Both the position numbers and the translations under genes were made by a program. Positions 53,845 through 61,675 of a stretch of 64,000 nucleotides of DNA are shown one piece after another. Numbering within the stretch: the first letter of the stretch is position 1; the number at the start of each line of letters is the position of its first letter. Source of the stretch: Tistrella mobilis. Lineage in GTDB: Bacteria > Pseudomonadota > Alphaproteobacteria > Tistrellales > Tistrellaceae. The notes under the pieces were generated by a model. That model saw only the letters and a list, made by a program, of their open reading frames with translations, was not told the origin of the DNA and did not search any database. Location: contig NZ_JBBIAB010000006.1 in NCBI RefSeq assembly GCF_039634785.1, forward strand, positions 1 through 64,000, read 5' to 3'.

Positions 53845-54711
53845 TCAGCGATAGCCGAACCGGGCCATCACCGTGCCATGGGCGGCTTCGATCCGGGCTG
53901 CCTGGGCGGGGGTGAGCGCGCCCGGCCAGCCGGCGGCGCGGCCCTGGCGGAAGAAGCGCCGGCCGGGGGCGGCGGCGTTGGTGAAGCCGGTTTCGGCTTC
54001 GCGGCGTTGCAGGCGGCTGAATGTGGTGCCGGCGACCGCACCGGCGACGGTTGCCGGATCATCGGGCCAGCCGAGGAAACCGGCGATGCGCGCGAAGGCC
54101 TGGTGCGGATCGGCGACCATGTCCTCGTAGCGGATGATCAGCCGTGGAAACCCCAAAGCGGCGGCGGTCCAGCTGTCGACATGGGCCGACCAGCTGCCGA
54201 GCGGCTGGCGAAGCTGGCCGTAAAGCCCCTCGCCGCCGGTATCGAGCGCGGCATCGGGCCTGGCCAGGAAATCGATCGCGGCATCGATCGACAGCCCCCA
54301 GTGATGGGCATTGGAGACCGCAAGATCGCGCGGATCCCGGATCAGATAAAGGCCGCCGCGGGTGAGCGCCGGGGGGAAGACCGGCCGACCGTCGGGTGTG
54401 GCGGTGAAGGCCTCGTGCGTGCGGTGGAGATGCAGGCCGGGTTCCGCCGTCAGCCGCCGCGCGAAGGCCGCCGGGCGGAGGTTCGACGCCTCGTCATCGG
54501 TGAGCCAGGCACTGTCGAGGCCGAGGCAGCGATCGAAAAGCGCCCGGTTGCTGGCCATGGTGAGCCAGCCCTGATCGAGCACGTCGAAATCCGGCGCCGC
54601 GCCGCCGTGCTTCAGGCTCCAGAGCGCCAGCCGGAGCCAGGTGCTGCCGGATTTGGGATAGGCGGTCACCCAGACGAAGCCGTCCCCCGGCGTGATGCGG
54701 GGCGCGGTCAT
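53845..54711 (-). CDS. PAPS-dependent sulfotransferase
   Basis: A 288-residue sulfotransferase. The 5' phosphosulfate-binding loop is TAYPKSGSTWLRLALW (residues about 15-30) and the 3' phosphate motif region is LIIRYEDMVADP (about 195). It ends in the usual RIEAAHGTVMARFGYR. It moves a sulfo group from PAPS to an alcohol or amine. It overlaps the HprK-like gene by four bases and so is co-translated with it. The acceptor is unknown; a peptide or sugar is possible. Confidence 0.88.
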   Translation of the reverse strand: MTAPRITPGDGFVWVTAYPKSGSTWLRLALWSLKHGGAAPDFDVLDQGWLTMASNRALFDRCLGLDSAWLTDDEASNLRPAAFARRLTAEPGLHLHRTHEAFTATPDGRPVFPPALTRGGLYLIRDPRDLAVSNAHHWGLSIDAAIDFLARPDAALDTGGEGLYGQLRQPLGSWSAHVDSWTAAALGFPRLIIRYEDMVADPHQAFARIAGFLGWPDDPATVAGAVAGTTFSRLQRREAETGFTNAAAPGRRFFRQGRAAGWPGALTPAQAARIEAAHGTVMARFGYR

Positions 54712-55556
54712 GACATGGCCTCGATATGATCGGCGAGCCGGGCCGGGGCCTGCCAGTCGCGGCGATGACGCAGACGAATGAGCGGCACATGGCCGAGCAG
54801 GGCCGCGACCCCGGCGAAGATCGGACGGGGCCCGCGCAGGATGCGGCCTTCATGAAGCTGGCGGACGTTGCCCTCCATGGTCTGGAAGCCTTCGAGGCCG
54901 CGGGCCGGCAAGACCTCCAGATCGCTGCCGCCGATGGTCTGCCAGAGGTGGAAGACCGCCGTCACGGGCAGGGGGGTCGTGTGCTGCGCCGTCGGCAGAT
55001 GACGCAGCCGCGGCACCCCCGCCCGGCGCCGCTGTGGCGGCGGGCCATCGAGGCGATCGGCGGAACGGGCACTGGCATCGGCATGCAGGGTGAGCCCGGC
55101 CGGGCCGGGCAGGATGAGCGCCGGCCCCGGCAGGCCCGAGAGCACGACGATGCCGTCGGCCAGCAGATGATGACCGCGGGCGAGGAGTTCGGCCGCAAGC
55201 AGGGATTTGCCGCTGCCGGAGACACCGGTGATCAGCACGGCCCGCCCGCCGACCACCACCGCCGTGCCCGAAACCGGCAGCAGGCCGTGGATATGGCAGG
55301 CAAGGCCGGGGAGCATGTCTTCGGCAAGCAGCAGCCGGGCGGCCGCGGGATCGGCGGCGCCGGTGGTGTCGATCACCGCATGCCGGGCGGCGGCATCCAG
55401 ATGGCAGGCGCCGCCGATGGGACCGGTAAGGCGGATGCTGCGGTCGGCCTCGATCCGGATCAGCGGGCCGGCATCCAGCGGCGGCGCGTCGGGCAAGGGC
55501 GGCAGCGGCCCTTCGGTGACGGTGATCTCGGGGACGGCAGCGGGTGCGCTTGCCAT
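54708..55556 (-). CDS. HprK-like (HPr serine kinase C-terminal domain) kinase
   Basis: A 282-residue protein that contains the P-loop of HPr kinase/phosphorylase (LITGVSGSGKSLLAAELLAR, about residue 130-150) without the N-terminal HprK domain. This stand-alone form is widespread in proteobacteria near peptide-modification and HprK-related systems, where it may phosphorylate a serine. The acidic phosphate-binding details cannot be checked by eye. The start overlaps the Rrf2 stop by one base, and the stop overlaps the sulfotransferase start, so the three genes are one unit. Confidence 0.8.
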   Translation of the reverse strand: MASAPAAVPEITVTEGPLPPLPDAPPLDAGPLIRIEADRSIRLTGPIGGACHLDAAARHAVIDTTGAADPAAARLLLAEDMLPGLACHIHGLLPVSGTAVVVGGRAVLITGVSGSGKSLLAAELLARGHHLLADGIVVLSGLPGPALILPGPAGLTLHADASARSADRLDGPPPQRRRAGVPRLRHLPTAQHTTPLPVTAVFHLWQTIGGSDLEVLPARGLEGFQTMEGNVRQLHEGRILRGPRPIFAGVAALLGHVPLIRLRHRRDWQAPARLADHIEAMS

Positions 55557-56005
55557 CAGATGTGGTACATCAGGGTCTGGCGGTCGGCATCCGACAGGTT
55601 GCGCATTTCGGCAAGCGTGCGGTTGTCGAGGATGCCGGCGATGGCATTGCGGACATCCATCATCATCAGCCGCACCGCACATTGTTCCTCGTTGATGCAG
55701 TCCTCGCAGCGGCGATAGGAACGGCGGCTGGCACAGGCGATCGGGGCGAGCGGGCCGTCGAGCACCCGGATTACATGACCGATCCGGATGTCGGAGGCCG
55801 GGCGGGCGAGGGTATAGCCGCCGCCCTTGCCCTTCTTGCTGTGCACGAAGCCGGCATTGCGCAGCTCGCCCAGGATCGCGTCGAGGAACTTCTTGGGGAT
55901 CTCGTTTTCAGCAGCGATATCGGAGACCAGGGACAGCTCACCCGGCTCTTTGCCCGCCAGATGCACCAGGGCCTTGAGCCCGTACTTGCCCTTGTTGGTC
56001 AGCAT
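55556..56005 (-). CDS. Rrf2-family transcriptional regulator
   Basis: A 149-residue protein with the Rrf2 winged helix (MLTNKGKYGLKALVHLAGKE, then IPKKFLDAILGELRNAGFV). Four cysteines occur in the span from CASRRSYRRCEDC to the later NEEQC; in relatives such residues hold an iron-sulfur cluster or sense redox/sulfur state. It overlaps the end of the MFS gene by 68 bases and precedes the HprK-like gene directly. It likely controls this gene group in response to sulfur or redox conditions. Confidence 0.88.
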   Translation of the reverse strand: MLTNKGKYGLKALVHLAGKEPGELSLVSDIAAENEIPKKFLDAILGELRNAGFVHSKKGKGGGYTLARPASDIRIGHVIRVLDGPLAPIACASRRSYRRCEDCINEEQCAVRLMMMDVRNAIAGILDNRTLAEMRNLSDADRQTLMYHI

Positions 56006-57227
56006 TTTGGTCGGGGGTCTCCGCAGGCCGCGTCAGAAAGTCTTTGTGGCCGGTAGAGATAGTGGAATGACGCCACAGGATCAACGCTGCAAGGCCGAGC
56101 ACGGCGCCGAAACCCGTCAGGGCCGTCTTCTGCCCCCATTGGTCGGCGACGACGCCGGTCAGGATCACCGGCAGGCTGAAGCCTGTATAGGCGAGCAGGA
56201 AGAAGCCGGCAGTCGCCCGGGTGGCGGCCTCGCCGGCCCGCATCAGCACGCCGGCGAGGCCGCCCGCATGGATCAACCCGTAGCAGGCGGTGGCAGCCAT
56301 CGCCGTGCCGGCGAAGACCGCCGCGATGCTGCCCGACAGGGCGCCCCAGGCGATGAGCGGATAGCTGGCTACCAGCACCAGCAGGCCGCGGCGGATCGCC
56401 CGTTCCGGGGCCATGCGCCGGGCCGCCGGCACAGCCAGGATGCCGGGCACGATCACCAGGAAGGTGGCGAAACCGGCATGGGCGCCAAGCCCGGCGCGGG
56501 CGAGGGTGGCGGGCAGCACCGCGATCACCAGCCCGACCACGGCCCAGGCGATGCAGATCGCGCCGCCGAAGACCAGCGTGCCGGGGGGGAAGGCCGGGCG
56601 CCGGAAGACGGTGCCGTTTGTCGCCAGACGCGGCGCATCGGGCAGGCCGTGCAGCGCGGCCTGGGCCAGACAGGCGAGGCCGATCCAGGCCGGGCCGCTC
56701 AACGGGCGCATCCAGGCCAGCGGATCGATCAGCAGGCAGAGCGCGGTTGCGGCGGCACCGAACCCGAAGCCGAAAGTGGTGGCGACCGAAACCTGTGCCG
56801 CGATCCGCCGCGGATCGGTGCCGGGCGGAAACTGCGCGGTCATCAGCGCCGGTGCCAGGGTCGAGGTGGTGGCGACCGCGATGCCGAGCAGGGCCCGCGA
56901 CAGGCCGAGGGTGACGATGCCCGGCCAGAGGATCATGACCAGATCGGCCAGGATGGCGAGGCCGAGGGCGAGCCTGGCCGTGCGCGCCGCCCCCAGCCGG
57001 TCGGGCAGGCCGCTGCCGGCCAGCAGCACCGGCAGGGCGCCGCCGACATAGGCCGCGAAGGCGAGGCCGGCCATGGCGGTGCCGTGACCATCGGCCGCCG
57101 CCAGCCGGGCCGCCAGCGGCGTGTGCAGATTGGCCGCCGTCGTGACGGTCAGCAGGGCCAGCGCCAGCCGGGCCGGCGATCCGCTGCGGCGGGGGCGCGT
57201 GTGGGCGGCGTTGAGATCGAGCGTCAT
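55938..57227 (-). CDS. MFS transporter
   Basis: A 429-residue membrane protein with about twelve hydrophobic segments and a polar C-terminal tail of about 35 residues. Its last 68 bases overlap the Rrf2 gene. It is probably an exporter of a small molecule or of the product of the adjacent genes. Regulation may involve the palindromes at 57327-57361 just upstream and the divergent MocR-type regulator. Confidence 0.82.
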   Translation of the reverse strand: MTLDLNAAHTRPRRSGSPARLALALLTVTTAANLHTPLAARLAAADGHGTAMAGLAFAAYVGGALPVLLAGSGLPDRLGAARTARLALGLAILADLVMILWPGIVTLGLSRALLGIAVATTSTLAPALMTAQFPPGTDPRRIAAQVSVATTFGFGFGAAATALCLLIDPLAWMRPLSGPAWIGLACLAQAALHGLPDAPRLATNGTVFRRPAFPPGTLVFGGAICIAWAVVGLVIAVLPATLARAGLGAHAGFATFLVIVPGILAVPAARRMAPERAIRRGLLVLVASYPLIAWGALSGSIAAVFAGTAMAATACYGLIHAGGLAGVLMRAGEAATRATAGFFLLAYTGFSLPVILTGVVADQWGQKTALTGFGAVLGLAALILWRHSTISTGHKDFLTRPAETPDQNADQQGQVRAQGPGASGGQRAG

Positions 57228-57326
57228 CGGGCAGCCTTTCAGGCGCGGCGAAGATGCCGCACCGGTCAGGCTGCCGCCGGATCCCGCGCCCCGCCAGGGA
57301 CGGGCCGCGCCTGAGGCGACCGGACT

Positions 57327-57361
57327 GTACCTGCCGTTGACAGGTACGGTTCAGCTGAACC
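57327..57361. promoter_or_regulatory. Two adjacent perfect palindromes, likely MocR operator
   Basis: GTACCTG-CCGTTGA-CAGGTAC (57327-57347) and GGTTCAGCTGAACC (57348-57361) lie back to back about 100 bases upstream of the MFS start. They include TTGACA (57337-57342) on the plus strand. MocR/PdxR-type regulators bind paired sites of the TACCT/AGGTA kind, so the MocR gene at 57688 is the best candidate. The second palindrome includes the stop codon of the small gene described at 57351. Confidence 0.55.
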
Positions 57362-57497
57362 TGGGCCTGGGGGCGATGCCGCCCGAGACCTGGTCGAGCT
57401 GGTCGTCGCCGAGTTCGTCTGCCGCCGCCGGTGGGCCGGCCTTGGGCGGCTCCGCCTTCGGAGATGTCGGGGGCGTGGTTTCCGGCTTGTCGGTCAT
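57351..57497 (-). CDS. Small peptide with double-glycine leader motif (candidate RiPP/bacteriocin precursor)
   Basis: A 48-residue reading frame not in any other annotation. It starts MTDKPETTPPTSPKAEPPK, a Pro/Lys/Ala-rich stretch, then carries ELGDDQLDQVSGG (residues 28-40), the classic double-glycine leader motif (E-L-x-x-x-x-L-x-x-V-x-G-G), then a core of eight residues, IAPRPRFS, ending in Ser. GGAG lies eight bases before the ATG at 57497. It is upstream, on the same strand, of the MFS, Rrf2, HprK-like and sulfotransferase genes. A terminal Ser as target for HprK-like phosphorylation or for sulfation is an inference. It could also be a stand-alone GG-motif peptide. Confidence 0.6.
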   Translation of the reverse strand: MTDKPETTPPTSPKAEPPKAGPPAAADELGDDQLDQVSGGIAPRPRFS

Positions 57498-57687
57498 CCG
57501 TCCGGCTCCGTTGCAGCTGGGGCTCGATCAACAGCATGACGGCTGCGCGATCCTGTCGCCAGGGCGGTGCGTGGCGGCGGTAAACGATGATTGTGTCCGG
57601 CAACGGAGGATCACGCGCGGGGCTCGACCGTCCCCCTGGTCGGGCGGTACGGTTGGCGGATCCGATCCAGCCTGGTGAGCCGACCCG

Positions 57688-59088
57688 ATGATCCCGCCGC
57701 TCGACCGCAGCCGCCCTGAACCGCTGGCCGATCAGCTGGCCGCCGCCATGATCGCCTGGATCGATGCGCACGGGCCCGAGACGGCCGCGGGCGCGGCCCT
57801 GCCGTCGATCCGCCGGCTGGCGGCAGAGACGGGGGTCAGCCGCAACACGGTGGTCGAGGCCTATGACCGGCTGGTGGCCGAGGGGCGCATCCTGTCGCGG
57901 CCGGGGGTGGGGTTCCGGGTGGCGCCGCCTGCGGCGCCGCTGCCGCCGGCCGCCCCCGATCCGGGCGGGGTGGCGGCGGTGGCGGACCGGGTGTGGCGGC
58001 TTTATGACGACCGGCCGGCGCTGCTCAGGCTGGGCGGCGGGCGGCTGCCCGACGACTGGCACGACACCACCGATCTGGCGCGCGCCATCCGCCGGGTCAC
58101 GCGTGAGGGCGGGCGGGCGCTGATCGATTACGGCACGCCTTTGGGCGAGCCGCGGCTGCGCCGGCTGGTGGCGCAGCGCCTGGCCCGGCTGTCGGTGCCG
58201 GTGGCGGAAGACCGGGTGATGCTGACCACCGGCGCCAGCCAGGCGCTGGATGTGGTGATCCGCGCATTGACCCGGCCGGGGGATGCGGTGCTGGTGGAAG
58301 ATCCGGGCTATCACAACCTTTTCGGCCTGCTGCGCCTGCAGGGCGTGCGCATGGTGGCGGTGCCGCGCCGGGCGGACGGGCCGGATCTTCAGGCGCTGGA
58401 CGCGGCGGCGGCCGCAAGCGGTGCCCGGCTGTTCGTGACCAACGGTGTGCTCCACAACCCGACCGGATCGACCACCACGCCGCAGATCGCCCATGGCCTG
58501 CTGACGGTTGCGGCGCGCCACGACCTGACCATCATCGAGGACGACATCTATGCCGATTTCGAAGAAGGCAGCCCGGCCGTCAGGCTGGCGGCGCTGGACG
58601 GGCTCGACCGGGTGGTGATGGTGGGCAGTTTCTCGAAACCGCTCTCATCCGCGCTCAGGGTGGGCTATGTGGCGGCGGCGCCATCGCGGATGCGCGGGCT
58701 GGTGGATGTAAAGATGCTGTCCTCGGTCGCCTCGTCGCGCTTCGCCGAACAGGTGATGGCGGTGCTGATCGAGACCGGCGGCCTGCGGCGCACGGCCGAG
58801 GCGCTGACCCGGCGCCTGGCCCGCCAGCGCGCCGCCCTGCTGCCGGCGCTGCGCCGGGCCGGCTGGCGGCTTTTCGCCGACCCCCGCGGCGGCATGTTCG
58901 TCTGGGCGGCCCATGACGACGCAGCCGATGCCCGCCTGCTGGTCGACGCGGCGGCAGCCCGCGGCATCGGCCTGGTCTCCGGCGCGGTCTTCCGGCCGGG
59001 ACTGGACGAGGGGCCGTGGCTCAGGATCAACATCGCCGCCGCGGCGGATCCGCGGGCGCGGGCGTTTCTGAAGGATCCGCTGGGCTGA
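57688..59088 (+). CDS. MocR/PdxR-type regulator (GntR HTH fused to aminotransferase)
   Basis: A 466-residue fusion. Residues 10-75 are the GntR winged helix (PSIRRLAAETGVSRNTVVEA), and residues 110-466 a class I aminotransferase-like PLP fold (TTGASQALDVVIRALTRPGD; TNGVLHNPTGSTT; the PLP Lys in MVGSFSKPLSSALRVGY). Such proteins sense PLP or amino compounds. It is divergent from the small peptide gene and the MFS gene and probably regulates them through the palindromes at 57327-57361. Confidence 0.9.
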   Translation: MIPPLDRSRPEPLADQLAAAMIAWIDAHGPETAAGAALPSIRRLAAETGVSRNTVVEAYDRLVAEGRILSRPGVGFRVAPPAAPLPPAAPDPGGVAAVADRVWRLYDDRPALLRLGGGRLPDDWHDTTDLARAIRRVTREGGRALIDYGTPLGEPRLRRLVAQRLARLSVPVAEDRVMLTTGASQALDVVIRALTRPGDAVLVEDPGYHNLFGLLRLQGVRMVAVPRRADGPDLQALDAAAAASGARLFVTNGVLHNPTGSTTTPQIAHGLLTVAARHDLTIIEDDIYADFEEGSPAVRLAALDGLDRVVMVGSFSKPLSSALRVGYVAAAPSRMRGLVDVKMLSSVASSRFAEQVMAVLIETGGLRRTAEALTRRLARQRAALLPALRRAGWRLFADPRGGMFVWAAHDDAADARLLVDAAAARGIGLVSGAVFRPGLDEGPWLRINIAAAADPRARAFLKDPLG

Positions 59089-59092
59089 ACGG

Positions 59093-59632
59093 TCAGACTT
59101 CGTGCGGCAGCAGCAGCGGGCCGGTGCCGGGGGCGAAGACGTGTTCGTTGAGGTTGCAGCCGGGGCCCTTGCGGTCGACGACCAGAAGATGGGCCATGTC
59201 CAGCACCGTGAGCGGCAGATGCCAGGTGCCGCGGCGATAGCTGACGCCCTGGCGGCCGTCGGTGACGAAGGCCTGCATGTTTGCCGGATCGGGCTGGCGG
59301 CTGGCGGCCGGCGCCACCACGATCACGAAGCGGCAGCGGGTGAGCGGCATGAAGGCCTGGCTGCCGAGGGGGTGACGTTCCATCACCTCGATCACCAGCG
59401 GCAGCGAGACCGCTTCATGGGCCTGGAACAGGCTGATCGCACCATAGCCCTCGTCATCCGTCTCCACCCGCGCGAGCTGATCATAGCGCAGCGTCGTGCC
59501 GCCATTGATCGCGATCGGCGCGCGGCCGGGATCGGCGGCGTCGAGAACCTCGCCGAAGGGGGCGAAGGCCGCGCGGGTCAGGCGCCGCGGCCTTAAGATG
59601 GTGCGGGGATAAGCCTGCATCTGGACGCTCAC
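59093..59632 (-). CDS. allA: Ureidoglycolate lyase
   Basis: A 179-residue cupin-type enzyme that cleaves ureidoglycolate to glyoxylate and urea. Seen: FGEVLDA near residue 28, VMERHPLGSQAFMPL (metal-site His) and GVSYRRGTWHLPLTVLD, all typical of AllA. The start overlaps the stop of the allantoicase gene by four bases. The glyoxylate formed links logically to glcDEF, also in this window. Confidence 0.92.
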   Translation of the reverse strand: MSVQMQAYPRTILRPRRLTRAAFAPFGEVLDAADPGRAPIAINGGTTLRYDQLARVETDDEGYGAISLFQAHEAVSLPLVIEVMERHPLGSQAFMPLTRCRFVIVVAPAASRQPDPANMQAFVTDGRQGVSYRRGTWHLPLTVLDMAHLLVVDRKGPGCNLNEHVFAPGTGPLLLPHEV

Positions 59633-60642
59633 TCCACGGCGCCGGGCACACCGAAGATGCGCAACCGGTTGACGCCGCCGTCGGGGAAGATGTTGAAGCG
59701 GATGTGGGACACCACGCGATCCGCATCGGGCGTAAAGCCGTGCGGCGCATCTGGTCCAAGCTTGCGGGAGGTCAGGATTTCTGCCCAGAACAGGCTCTGC
59801 GGCACGGTGGCCGCATCTGCGGCATCGGGCGCCATCACGCCCTGAACCGAGCAGGTGTCGGGATAATTACCCTTGAACTCACGCGTGTCGATTTCGATAA
59901 ATGCAACCCTGCCCGGCGTCGCCAGACGAATGATGCACCAGTCGTGGCCGGGTTCGCGCCGCCGCCGGGTTTCCCAGCCATCCTCCATGCGCGGCGCAAG
60001 GCCGGGCAGCAGCAGGTTGCGCGGGTCGCCGTAATGGGCATCGTTCCAGGCGATCACCCGGGCGCCGCCCAGGGCCGAGGACAGCTCCACCAGCCCGTCG
60101 GCGCGCGGTGCCGGCAGGCCGGCCGGGCGGCCCAGAATGCGCAGCCGCGCAACGCCGCCATCGGGGAAGATGTCGAGCTTCAGATGCGTCCAGGGCCGGC
60201 CATCGGCCGCGCGCACTGCCGGATCGGGCAGGAAGGCGTTGGGGGCATCGCCCTGAAGGGGCGCGGGGGCCAGGATCGGCTGCCAGCGCGGATCATCGGC
60301 GGCGGGGGTGTCGGCCGGGTCGGTCGCGGCAATCGCCCACAGACCGGCGGCGGCCGGGTAGTTGCCGGTGAAATGGCGGGTGTCGATCTCGATTGCGTCG
60401 ATCCAGCCGGGGGCGGCCAGCGCCAGCACGCACCAGTCATGCCCGTCATCGCGCCGGCGGCGGGTTTCCCAGCCATCCATCCACTTGCCGGCCTCGTCGT
60501 ATTTGCCGGGGATGAACACCGGTGCGGCATCGTCGATCAGCCGCTCCAGCGCGCCGAAGAACTGGTCGGAACAGCTGAGCGTGCGCGCACCCAGCGCGCG
60601 GGAGGCGAGGTTGACGGCGGCGGTGGGGGCGAAGCTCGGCAT
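59629..60642 (-). CDS. alc: Allantoicase
   Basis: A 337-residue enzyme that hydrolyses allantoate to ureidoglycolate and urea. It consists of two jelly-roll repeats, each with a matching pair of segments: DGWETRRRRDDGHDWCVLAL with IEIDTRHFTGNYPAA, then DGWETRRRREPGHDWCIIRL with IEIDTREFKGNYPDT. This repeat structure is diagnostic. ATG 60642 starts the family N-terminus (AAVNLASRALGA). It forms a unit with allA; no allantoinase is seen in the window. Confidence 0.94.
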   Translation of the reverse strand: MPSFAPTAAVNLASRALGARTLSCSDQFFGALERLIDDAAPVFIPGKYDEAGKWMDGWETRRRRDDGHDWCVLALAAPGWIDAIEIDTRHFTGNYPAAAGLWAIAATDPADTPAADDPRWQPILAPAPLQGDAPNAFLPDPAVRAADGRPWTHLKLDIFPDGGVARLRILGRPAGLPAPRADGLVELSSALGGARVIAWNDAHYGDPRNLLLPGLAPRMEDGWETRRRREPGHDWCIIRLATPGRVAFIEIDTREFKGNYPDTCSVQGVMAPDAADAATVPQSLFWAEILTSRKLGPDAPHGFTPDADRVVSHIRFNIFPDGGVNRLRIFGVPGAVE

Positions 60643-60709
60643 GGATCTGATGTCCGTTCCGTGATGGGGGCCCGCGGCGGGGCACGCGGTGGGAGCCTGA
60701 AAACCGTGG

Positions 60710-61393
60710 TCAGGGCCGCAGCACGCCGACGCCGGCGCGGCTGGCGGCGGACAGGATGTGGCGGTGCATGGCATCGCGCGCACCCTGCGGGCTGCGGGCG
60801 CGGATCTGCGCCAGAATGCGTTCATGTTCATCCAGCGGCGCGCGCACGCTTTCGCGATTGGCGAAGGGGATGCGCCGGGTTTCGGCCAGCATCGGCCCGG
60901 CCGGGCGCATCGCCGCCGGAAAGAGCGGGTTGCCGGCCGCAACCAGAAGCCGCTGGTGGAAATCGCCATCGGCCTGGGCGGCGCGCACCAGATCGCCCTC
61001 GGCGAGGGCGGCCCGCATCTCGGCCACCGTCTCGGCCAGCCGGTCGATTTCGGCATCGGCGGCGGTGATCGCAACCAGCCCCGAGACGAAGGGCTCGATC
61101 GCCAGCCGCAGCTGATAGACCCGGGCGGCATGGGTGTAGCGGTCGCCGCGCGGCCCCGGGGCGGTGTCGTCGGCAGACGGGTCGGAGACGAAGACACCCT
61201 TGCCGGCCCGCACCCGCACCAGACCCAGGGTTTCGAGCACGGTCAGCGCTTCCCTGAGCGATGTGCGACTGACGCCCAGACGTTCGGCAAGCGTGCGCTG
61301 GGCCGGCAGCGCCTCGCCGGGGGCAAGCTCTCCCGCCAGGATCATGCGCTGCAGGCGCTCGGCAACGTATTCGGGAACGCTGTCTCGGGCCAA
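60710..61393 (-). CDS. FadR-subfamily GntR regulator
   Basis: A 227-residue protein. Residues 3-70 are the GntR winged helix (LAERLGVSRTSLREALTVLE), followed by the FCD ligand domain with metal-ligand His/Asp (QADGDFHQRLLVAAGNPLF and RHILSAA). It is upstream of alc on the same strand, 67 bases apart, and probably controls allantoin-derived catabolism. Tandem half-sites lie just upstream of its start. Confidence 0.88.
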   Translation of the reverse strand: MARDSVPEYVAERLQRMILAGELAPGEALPAQRTLAERLGVSRTSLREALTVLETLGLVRVRAGKGVFVSDPSADDTAPGPRGDRYTHAARVYQLRLAIEPFVSGLVAITAADAEIDRLAETVAEMRAALAEGDLVRAAQADGDFHQRLLVAAGNPLFPAAMRPAGPMLAETRRIPFANRESVRAPLDEHERILAQIRARSPQGARDAMHRHILSAASRAGVGVLRP

Positions 61394-61410
61394 ATCCGGC
61401 TCCTTCGGCT

Positions 61411-61440
61411 AGACCGGTCTGACCAGTTGGACCGGTTGGC
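61411..61440. promoter_or_regulatory. Three tandem GntR half-sites
   Basis: On the minus strand the sequence reads AACCGGTCC, AACTGGTCA, GACCGGTCT: three copies of a nine-base unit in register. Any two neighbours form a GGT-N3-ACC type dyad, the FadR-family pattern. It is directly upstream of the GntR start at 61393 and between it and the ABC transporter genes. Confidence 0.6.
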
Positions 61441-61675
61441 TTTCCGGAAGCATGGCCGGATTTCTATGGGTTTGCAAGCGGATGCCAGGGGTGGCATGCT
61501 GGGGTAAGGCAAAAAACGGCGTTGACTCATGCTTAAACAATGGGCACGCTTAAAACATGAGCAGCGGCAACAGGGGGCCGCGGGATGCTCGAGATCCGGG
61601 CAGGGCGATGTGAATGCCGCCCAGGGACGGACCCGGATCTTCGGGGCAGGCGTCAACAAGCGGGGAGTGCGGGGA

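Noticed and set aside
53845-57497. Lasso-peptide cluster
   Set aside because: HprK-like kinase and sulfotransferase can accompany lasso clusters, but no asparagine-synthetase-like cyclase, leader peptidase or PqqD-like protein is present, and the core of eight residues is too short for a lasso.
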